Below, in pieces: positions 56,703 through 64,000 of a stretch of DNA of 64,000 nt (positions are counted from its first letter, which is position 1; the number at the start of each line of letters is the position of its first letter). Source of the stretch: Gongronella butleri. Taxonomy: Eukaryota > Mucoromycota > Mucoromycetes > Mucorales > Cunninghamellaceae. The notes below the pieces were generated by a model. It worked only from the letters and a program-made list of their open reading frames with translations, did not search any database and was not told the DNA's origin. Location of the stretch: the NCBI GenBank assembly GCA_025201375.1, contig JAIWZP010000016.1, positions 489,464-553,463 of the forward strand. Direction: 5' to 3'. The position numbers and the translations under genes are program-made.

Positions 56703-58221
56703 TGTGTGTGCGTGCGTGTGTGTATGGGAGTAATTTCTGCTACATACCGATTGAAGGTTGATTGCGTCGTCAAAGGCAAAGGTGGTAAAGGGGAGGGCAG
56801 CGGCAATGGCGTGCGACACGACGAGTTGGTGAACAATCACATCATAGTCCATATTATGCAGTGCCTGGGCATTGGTATTGGTCAAGACATCTGGTTGCTC
56901 AACGTGTTCCTGCCATGGCAAAGATAGGTCCAGCACGCTATCGCGCCGCTCAGACAGGGTTGTCACGTCCGTGCATACAGAAAGACGTAATTCGGTCAGC
57001 GGCCGCTTCTTGTCTTTTGGCGTCGGCAGGTCCCCAAGACCGTCCATCCCCTCAATAGCTTCGAAGTCATCGACATTGCTGATCTGTGGCGCGTTTAGCT
57101 CGGTCTCGATCGCGTGCGATTCATCCAGTGGCTGACTCTTGTCTTCTTGAGTGCTTTTTGGGCGTGCTGGTTCGTCCTCCATGATTGTTTCAGGCTCCAG
57201 TGGTTCCAGTGGCTCCAATGGCTCCAATGGTTCCAATGGTTCCAATGGTTCCAATGGTTCCAATGGCTCCAATGGCTCCAATGGTTCCAATGGTTCCAAT
57301 GGTTCCAATGGTGCGTCAGGGTCGTGTGTGGGCACCGAGTCCAGCTGCGGCACAGGTGTTGGAGGGTGATGGGCGTCTTTGGGTGAATTTTGCTCTTTTT
57401 GATCGCTTGTCAAATCTTTTTGGGGCTGCCGTGTGTCTTCATTGGCCTCTGGCAGCACCGAATTGTCGGCGTCGGCGTCGCTGTCGCTGTCACTCGAGTC
57501 ATGTGTGCTCACATTTTCCAAATCATCGTCCATATCATCGTCGTTCAAAGCGTCGTCCAAGGCGACAGATGGTGGCAGTGGCACAATGGTAGCCTCCTCC
57601 TCGGTGTGTGTCACGGCAGGATCGGTGGACTCCTCCGCGGCCGTTGTGTCTTCCAATTGGGCGTCTTGTGTCACGTCGGCGTTTGCTGTCAAAACCGTTG
57701 AGGTGCTTGTGTCCCTTTTTTGATTTTCTGTCATTTTGTCCTTGGCGCATGTTGTGGTGGCGGTGCTGGTGGTGCTTGTGATGCTGGCGCGATGTTGGGA
57801 AGGCGAGGAGCACGAGGACGAGCAGGATGGCGTGGGTGAGCGAGGCATTGGCGGTGTTGATGCGCCTGTTTCGGCTTTCCACGGGTTGGACGCGATCTTT
57901 TTGGACATTTTGAGCAGGGAGGTGCGCCGCGAGGCGGTGAAGGTCGGCTTTTGCAACCAGTCGGGAGCGGGTTGTTTCTTTTTCGTGGGCAGCGCGCTGC
58001 TTTTGCTGCTGCTGCTGCTTTTAGACGAGCCGTGAAAAGGCGTGCGTTGATCCTTGGCCAGAAAGGGATTGTTCTGCAGCTTGGAGCCGAGAACAGGCTT
58101 GACGGGTGTCTGAAAAGAAAAAAAAAAAAAAAAGGAATGTCAAAAAGAGAACAATGGGTGAGAAAAAAAAAAAAAGGGTGGTGAGATCCGATTTAATTTG
58201 GCACGCTACCTTGCTGGTCAT
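54848..58221 (-). CDS. 1,029-aa acidic and coiled-coil protein with LEP repeat
   Basis: Three exons on the minus strand: 58221-58210 (four codons, MTSK), 58109-56748 and 56563-54848. The last junction joins NLQS to KCQATSEDMDAIG in phase, so two long frames that look like separate genes are one. The N terminus (TPVKPVLGSKLQNNPFLAKDQ) and PTKKKQPAPDWLQKP are basic. Residues about 85-440 are acidic and disordered, with a Leu-Glu-Pro tandem repeat near 270-310. From about 640 to 1010 the protein is nearly continuous coiled coil rich in Gln, Glu and Arg. There is no membrane segment. The shape suggests a cytoskeletal, septum or spindle-pole scaffold, but I do not recognise the family. Confidence 0.8.
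56690..56722. repeat. GT microsatellite in an intron
   Basis: A run of GT dinucleotides with two GC interruptions, next to a T-run, inside the second intron of the 1,029-aa gene. Confidence 0.85.
57193..57312 (-). repeat. 9-bp coding minisatellite (Leu-Glu-Pro)n
   Basis: About thirteen tandem copies of a 9-bp unit, plus-strand GGTTCCAAT or GGCTCCAAT, encode Leu-Glu-Pro on the minus strand. Central units are identical or differ at one T/C site, so the array is recent or still changing length. Confidence 0.95.
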
Positions 58222-58653
58222 GGAGTCGTCCAATATCACGATTTAATTCAATTGAGTGGTATATTGGTTATCAAGCACCGAGAGGGCAAAGGAGAAGGTG
58301 AAAAAGTTCAGGGCAAGAAAGGAAAAAAAAAAAAAAAAAAAGAAAAGAAAGAAAAATAGGAGGAAGAAGGTGGGCCATGGCTGCGACGCCCACCCAAAAA
58401 AAAAAAAAAAAAAAAAAAAATGAGCGGCAAGCAAAGAGGCTAAATGCAATCAAAAAGAAAAAAAAGGGGGGTGAGATGCACCTCCATGGCAGGCAAAAAA
58501 CCAAGGTGGGATGGGCTGATCTCTTGCTTTTTCTGGATGCACGCCATATGCCCGCCCCCAAAATAACAAGCCCGCGCGCTCACCCCGACGTTTCATCCTT
58601 TTGCAATGGAAAAAGGCACGAGCACGCTCTTTATTGTCACTCTCTCTTTTTTT
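58222..58653. other. Short spacer with homopolymers
   Basis: Contains A-runs at 58323-58340 and 58395-58420. It holds the promoter of the 1,029-aa gene and the 3' end of the INTS9-like gene. No gene is recognised. Confidence 0.45.
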
Positions 58654-60961
58654 TTATGCATTGGACATGGTGAGGATCTTGCGGATCAAATCGATGAAAT
58701 GATCGTCGGTGCTGGAAATGGTGTACTCGTTTTTGGCAATGTGGATGGTGCCGAGGGGGTAACTCTCGTCGGCTTGGCTGTTGACCGTGATGGTCACGTC
58801 GTTGTCGGCCGTGGTATAAGAGACATGTGGATGGCCACTCTATTTTTAAGAAATGGGTACGCGTCGTCAATGAATTGGAAAAAGTTTTTTTTTGTATTTT
58901 TTTTTACCTCGATGAGCTTATTCACGAGGTCATCGGTAGGGAGGAGTGCCTGCGCGGCGGCGAGCGGCGGCGCAGCTTGCATCGAAGACGGGTGGACGGT
59001 GACGACATTGTTGAACTTGTGGATTTGGCAGCCCACGGGCGCGCCAAGCACCATGTGGCGCTGCTCGTTGACCGGGATGGGCTTTAATTGCGAATTCATA
59101 ATCATGTGCTCATACACCATCATCTCGACCCATTGCGCCGTGATGTCGATGTTTTGCCTGCCGCCAATGTTGTAGTGGATGTATTTGATCCCGCTGAGCT
59201 CTTGTGCGCTCGTCGTGGCCGTGGCCGTGGCGCCATCCACCGCCATCTGTGGCAGCAGGATGAATTCCGGGGTGCATTCGTGGCGCGTGTGGATGGCATT
59301 TAGTACGTCTTCCAGATTCATCCGTGTGTCCATTGGGTGATGGATCGTTGGGATCGTCGACAAGTGCTTTTGCAGTTCGTAATTTTCAACCGACATGTCC
59401 GGGTCTAGGCCAATGGATGATCAATGGACGATGGAAGAAAAAAAAAAAAAGGATGAGCGGCCAGAATTCCCCCCCTTTTTTTTTAATTTTTTGCTTTTTA
59501 CCGAGCAACATGCACACGGATTTTTCGGGTGTCCACATTTGCATGATCGAGTCGAGGGGGCCATAGCCGAGGACCTGTGCATCGCCGGTGATGACGAGGC
59601 TCGGGAGCGTGTTTAGCTTTGTTTTGGACGTTCGGATCTCGTTGATGTCTGCAAAGGTGGTGAGTGCGCCATCCTGGAGCATGGCGCCATGCGGCAAGGG
59701 CTGCTGCGCCTGTAGCACGCTGTCCATGCGCTGCTGGGACATCCATTCGCCGCAAATATTGGCGTATTCAAGGCTCAATTTGGCGACGGGGCTGAGCATG
59801 TACACAGGGACGTCTGGCTTGACCGCGCCAAATTCCATGCCTAGCTGTGCGAGCCGTGCACGGATCATCCATAGCATGTCGTACACGAGCCCGCCAACCA
59901 CTGGCATCGCCAGTACCACATTGTCACCCGTCTTTAGCCTGCTGCAAATGTACGAGATCGCTTTGCTGACCTGTTTGTCCAGCTCATCCATGCTGTACCG
60001 ACCCACGCCGCATACAAGCACAACGTCTGCGCCATCCAGCAGCGTCAAGTCCAGCGACGAAGGGTAGAAATGTGGATTCTGCGACGATGACGCGAAAATG
60101 GCGACTTTTTTTTCTTCAGCCTCCAGCACCCAATTGCTGCTACCAAGTGTATATCCTGAACTTTTCGGTGTCGCCGTCAGCATGTGGAACAAGGACTAAA
60201 TGGGTGTTTGTAAAATCAAAAGAAAGAAAGAAAAAAAGTAATCGTGTCAGTCATTTTTTTTCTTGTTTCCCCTTTTTTTCAATTACCATTCGTTCGTCGT
60301 GGCGCAGGGGCTGGATGCGCGCGAGGCATTCTTCAATTTCCATGGCGGAATAAAGACCTTTCCAGTCCATGTCGGTTGGTCCACGCTTGATGCTTGCGGC
60401 GGCGGCGGGAATGTCGGAAAAGTACGCGACGAGCTCTTGCATGCGCTGGCGCGCGAGCATGATGGTCGGCTCCGTGGCGACAATGCGCTTGTGGTAGCCT
60501 AGATACTCAGTCAGGTACGGCAGACCCAGCATGGCCTCAAAGTGGGTGATGATGATCAGATCAATGTCCTGATGGCTGATGGCCGGAAGAGGCACCATGC
60601 GGAACACGGGGATGAATGGCCGGTCGCTGCCCATGGCTTGCTCCTGTTGCTGCTGCTGCTGCTGCTGCTCGTGCTGCTGGTCCAGTCGCGCCTGCTGCGC
60701 CTGCTTGGCATGAGGCGCGTACTGATCGAAAAAGTCCATAATGTATTGAACGTCTGCCTGGGAAGGCGCGCCATGCGACGCGGATGACGACGACGCCGCC
60801 GTGGGAGGTGGCACCGGTCGCCCCATGGACGACGGCGCAGACCCGCTCATGGCCGCCGGCTTGGGTTTGCGCAGATCAACCTCCAATGGGCAGTTGACGA
60901 GAATCGTGCTCGACCCAATCTCTATCAAAAAGCACTCGGACGCAATGCAACTGACCTTCAT
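58654..60961 (-). CDS. INTS9: Integrator complex subunit 9-like protein
   Basis: Four exons on the minus strand: 60961-60287, 60195-59502, 59404-58908 and 58839-58654; 683 aa. INTS9 is the catalytically inactive partner of the INTS11 endonuclease in Integrator, which trims snRNAs and attenuates transcription. The beta-CASP/metallo-beta-lactamase-like signature is GLPYLTEYLGYHKRIVATEPTIMLARQRMQELV. SSGYTLGSSNWVLEAEEKKVAIFASSS, DMLWMIRARLAQLG, VYMLSPVAKLSLEYANICGEW, and PDMSVENYELQKHLSTIPTIHHPMDTRMNLEDVL follow in the family order. The HxHxDH metal motif is absent (ITHFEAMLGL in its place), as in INTS9. A Gln-rich insert lies near residues 95-110. The C-terminal exon supplies the small domain that binds INTS11. 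CPSF2 is the alternative, but ATEPT and the C-terminal pattern favour INTS9. Confidence 0.85.
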
Positions 60962-61794
60962 CGTGAATGGAGAGTGGATAGCGAAAAGGGGGACACGAGA
61001 ATAAGGTGGGCGAAGCAAACAAAAAAAAAAAAGAATGAGAAAAAGAGGCACGAAAGTACAACTGGCAAAAAAGACGTTGCCTTCAGCTTTCCATCTCCGA
61101 CTCGCACCGTGTCAATGCAAAACGCGTTTTTTTGCCGCCTACAAACCTGCCACATTTTGAAAAAATTACTTGACTACGCGTAAAACGCCCTTTTTTTTGG
61201 AATATGATAAACAACGCCAGATGCCAAGTTTGAAGAACATGAAGCACCTTTGGCCCCCCCCCATGAAACGTGGCTATGCGGTTGCAACGCGAAATTCATG
61301 CCACGTTCGCACAGTGCACCAGCACCAGCGCCAATGGATGATGCGGGACCACGCAGATTTGTCTCAAAGGCGTGTTCTTATCGCTAAACAAATTGCATGG
61401 TTTTCCTTGCAATGCCGCCGTGAATGACTTCCAGACGTACGGTATGATACTTGCTTTTTTTTCTCGACCTTACGTACAGTTCTCCGCCCAGACTGAAGCT
61501 GTTGTCAGAAGAAACACCAGACCAACTACTGTAGTATTTCCTTAATCTGTCGCCCGCCTCTAGGCAGCGCACAGTCGCACAGCCGTAAGTGCTCGAGAAA
61601 GGGCACAAAAATGCACGGTTTTCATCCGTTTTGGATTTTGTACACAAATACTGTAAAGCGCTTGATCCGTCCATGTTTCAATCAGTGAGCAGAAACGGAC
61701 GCGTACTACTGGATCATTCCAATGTCTTAAGCATTGCGCTTCATTGTACAGTACAAAAACTTACACAACATTTCCCTTTTAAAAACCAACAAAA
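60962..61794. other. Spacer, promoter side of INTS9, no gene recognised
   Basis: Only short frames. TACTGTA or TACAGTA words near 61527, 61648 and 61746 precede repeat family A copy 3, as in the other two copies. Confidence 0.45.
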
Positions 61795-61985
61795 GGCGTG
61801 TTTTTCAGATTTTGCCGGCTTGCTGTGCCTCCAGAATTTTTTTTACAGATTGCTCGCCCGCTAATGAAAAATGCGTCTTGGCTTAAACTATGGCTCAGTG
61901 TTCGGGACGGGCCCGCCCGATTTTTTTTGAACTCGAAAATGCCAAAAACGTCATATTTGTGCTATTTTTCATTCATCTCGTCATC
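61795..61985 (+). repeat. Dispersed repeat family A, copy 3
   Basis: Shares GCTTGCTGTGCCTCCAGAA plus T-run plus ACAG, then CCGCCCGATTTT and GAACTCG / CCAAAAACGTCA, with 10950-11135. Order, spacing and orientation are the same. Confidence 0.7.
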
Positions 61986-62030
61986 TGCAGTGTCGGCCCT
62001 GCTCAGAAATAGCCGCATCGAATTGCCTAA

Positions 62031-62329
62031 TTGTACTTGTATAAATTCTACAACTTTTTTTTTTTTGACTTAGACCCACTTTCCGATCCGCATTTTCCAC
62101 CCGAGTTCAATGGTGATAACCGCGATCCCCGGATTTATAGTCGCGTTTGCGTGAAAAATCGCCTTAAAGTTGAAGATTTTACAGCCAAAATAAGGTTCAC
62201 CGCCATTGGTGCCGCGCTTTTGAGTTTTGGAGAGACCTTGGCTCAGAGCATTTGTAAGGAAAAGAATTTGCAGTTACTTTGGCTAATGCAACCTGCACCT
62301 TGCCCCGCGAAAATTTCGAGAAAAACGCG
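62031..62329 (+). repeat. Direct repeat C, copy 1
   Basis: Begins TTGTACTTGTATAAATTC and is nearly identical for about 298 bp to 63702-64000, the copy that runs off the window. Differences I see are A to G in GTAAGG/GTAGGG and one extra T later in copy 2. The sequence just before copy 1 is CCTAA. Confidence 0.93.
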
Positions 62330-62675
62330 CTCGAAAAGTGTCTTTTCCGGCATTCTGATTGGCTCATTCCTTTTGCCGCGTTTTCCGCCTGCACGTTTGA
62401 ATTTGAGCGCGTCATCGATTAAGGAGATGTGTAGAGAATCCAATTCTGAGCAACTTTGTCCGCCACACCTTCCCCGGTTGTCTATTGATTTTCAGAGTTA
62501 TCCGCTGTTGAAACTTTTGAAAATTGGATTTTCTGATTGGTGCAAAGAAAAATCGCGGCCCCATTGGGCGACATGCATGCTGTTCGTGTCACCGACCCCT
62601 GATTACCCGAGAGTTCATGTCACCTTGCCCGAACCACGACGAAAATAGCGCGACACACGTGTTTTTTTTCCACAC

Positions 62676-63372
62676 TGTGGATGTGCGGGTGTGGGTGGGC
62701 TGGGTATGGGGGTGTGGGTGTGGGTGTGGGTGGGCTGGATGTGGTGCGTGGGGGTAGGCGTGGATGGGGGCAGGGGGTGAGGGGGTGTGGATGTGAGGGT
62801 GGTGGGGGCGGTGGGGGTGTTGTGGATGGGCAGGGTGTGGGTGTGGGTGTGGGTCAATGTGTCAAAAAAAAACGTGACGTGACCTGACGTGACGCGTGAG
62901 TGTGGGTGTGTGGGGGGGGGGAGGGGGCAGGGTGAGGGGAGCGGTGGGGGTGTGGATGTGTGGATGTGAGGGTGGTGGGGGTGTGGATGTGGTGGGTGAA
63001 GTGGGTGTGTGGATGTGAGAGTGGGTGGGTGGTGGAGGCGAGGGTGGTGGGGGTGTGGATGGGCAGCAGGACGTGGGGGTGAGTCAATGTGTAAAAAAAA
63101 AAAAAAAAGACGCGACGTGACGCGTGGGTGTGGTGGGTGTGGGGAGGCAGGGTGGTGGGTGTGGTGGGTGTGTGGGTGTGTGGATGTGTGGATGTGTGGA
63201 TGTGAGGGTGATGGGGGTGGTGGTGTGGATGTGAGGGTCGTGGGTGTGGGGGTGATGAGAGGGGGGGTGAGGGTGAGGGTGGTGAGAGGGGGTGGTGGGT
63301 GGTGAGAGGGGGTGGGTGTGAGGGTGGTGAGGGGGGGGTGGATGTGAGGGTGGTGGGTGTGGGTGTGAGTGC
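62676..63372 (+). repeat. GT-rich minisatellite, strongly strand-asymmetric
   Basis: About 700 bp of irregular GTGGGTGTGGGGG-like units, with almost no C on the plus strand. Two interruptions at about 62843-62900 and 63080-63130 share GTCAATGTGT, an A-run and GACGTGACGCGTG. The G-tracts could fold as G-quadruplexes. The unit is not a regular TTAGGG-type telomere repeat. Confidence 0.9.
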
Positions 63373-63663
63373 GAGGCGCGTCGCACGTGTTGAAGGCAAA
63401 ATAACGCGTTTGGCAAGATTTGCTTGCGCGGTGAGCCAGGAAAAAAGGGCATGCGGCGCGACTCACTTGGTTTTTTCGAATTCGCGCCAACACGCACAAT
63501 GCCCGGTGTTACACAGACGTTGCACAACCCACGCTACAAATTCAATCGCCGCTTTAACGTGTCCAACACTCCTTTTTCTCTAAAGACCTCTTTACTTTCA
63601 ACACTTTAAAGACCTCTTTCCTTCAAGCGAGACAAAGACCTGCGTACTAAGTACCTTTAGCGA
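63373..63663 (+). other. Sequence upstream of the Helitron-like end
   Basis: No gene is recognised. It includes three related words, AAAGACCTCTTT, AAAGACCTCTTT and AAAGACCTGCGT, spaced about 20-35 bp apart near 63580-63650. Confidence 0.5.
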
Positions 63664-63701
63664 ACGGGCATCAAAGGGCCGTAGGCCCGCCCGTGAGCTA
63701 G
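63664..63701 (+). mobile_element. Candidate Helitron 3' terminus
   Basis: An inner hairpin GGGCC-GTA-GGCCC (63676-63688) lies inside an outer stem ACGGGC/GCCCGT (63664-63669 and 63689-63694). Nine bases after the inner hairpin is CTAG (63698-63701), the end motif of rolling-circle Helitrons. The next base is T, and direct repeat C resumes exactly there. No Rep/helicase gene or 5' TC end is visible in the window. Confidence 0.6.
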
Positions 63702-64000
63702 TTGTACTTGTATAAATTCTACAACTTTTTTTTTTTTGACTTAGACCCACTTTCCGATCCGCATTTTCCACCCGAGTTCAATGGTGATAACCGCGATCCC
63801 CGGATTTATAGTCGCGTTTGCGTGAAAAATCGCCTTAAAGTTGAAGATTTTACAGCCAAAATAAGGTTCACCGCCATTGGTGCCGCGCTTTTGAGTTTTG
63901 GAGAGACCTTGGCTCAGAGCATTTGTAGGGAAAAGAATTTGCAGTTACTTTTGGCTAATGCAACCTGCACCTTGCCCCGCGAAAATTTCGAGAAAAACGC
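63702..64000 (+). repeat. Direct repeat C, copy 2 (runs off the window)
   Basis: Same sequence as 62031-62329, starting at the same base, TTGTACTTG. It is preceded by CTAG instead of CCTAA. The offset between copies is 1,671 bp. Confidence 0.93.

Noticed and set aside
62031..62648. A 205-codon plus-strand frame as a gene
   Set aside because: It starts inside direct repeat C, and the second copy has an extra T that breaks the frame. It is repeat DNA, not a conserved protein.
62676..63372. A telomere
   Set aside because: The G-rich strand bias fits, but units are irregular, interrupted by cassettes and followed by more unique DNA.
62615..63499. A 294-codon Pro/His/Thr-rich minus frame
   Set aside because: It is only the translation of the GT-rich minisatellite; base bias removes stop codons in several frames at once.
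1..64000. CRISPR arrays, bacterial operons or a biosynthetic cluster
   Set aside because: Spliced eukaryotic genes throughout, no spaced direct repeats of the CRISPR type, and neighbouring enzymes belong to unrelated pathways.

Overview
This is nuclear DNA from a fungus, most likely an early-diverging (Mucoromycota-like) lineage. Its genes are split by many short GT-AG introns. It codes for dynactin p62, an HscB with an N-terminal zinc module, an Integrator INTS9-like subunit and a PARP. The first three traits are missing or altered in yeasts. Introns and spacers are loaded with homopolymer A and T runs. The lineage is inferred from gene content; no rRNA or other marker is in the window.

Layout. 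At 0.9-8.1 kb are HscB/Jac1 (+), dynactin p62 (-), an unrecognised 499-aa protein (+) and a secreted lipase (-). From 8.1 to 20.2 kb lies a gene-poor, repeat-rich stretch holding two intronless genes: an NmrA-like NAD(P)-binding protein (+) and a 511-aa tail-anchored unknown (-). From 20.2 to 32.2 kb the region is dense: GTP cyclohydrolase I (+), a Ser/Pro-rich 613-aa unknown (-), NAD-isocitrate dehydrogenase subunit 1 (+), glyoxalase II (-), arginase (-) and a tail-anchored fatty aldehyde dehydrogenase (-). From 33 to 38 kb are a small unknown (-) and NAD glycerol-3-phosphate dehydrogenase (+).

The centrepiece is at 39.6-50.7 kb. It is a 24-exon gene whose joined frame stays open for 3,062 codons. 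It encodes a chromodomain-like N terminus, a very long ankyrin array, WGR, PARP regulatory and catalytic domains with an intact H-Y-E triad, and a C-terminal PBZ-type PAR-binding zinc finger. Its promoter carries two X-boxes (RFX/Crt1 sites), which suggests DNA-damage control. After it come YOS1 (-), a GATA factor (-), a 1,029-aa acidic/coiled-coil protein with a Leu-Glu-Pro tandem repeat (-) and the INTS9-like protein (-).

The last 3 kb hold dispersed repeats, a GT-rich minisatellite and a candidate Helitron 3' end sitting exactly at a second copy of a local repeat. Most genes are housekeeping and do not form an obvious pathway cluster. All exon joins were worked out by hand from splice consensus, reading-frame phase and family similarity. 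No alignment or search was run.
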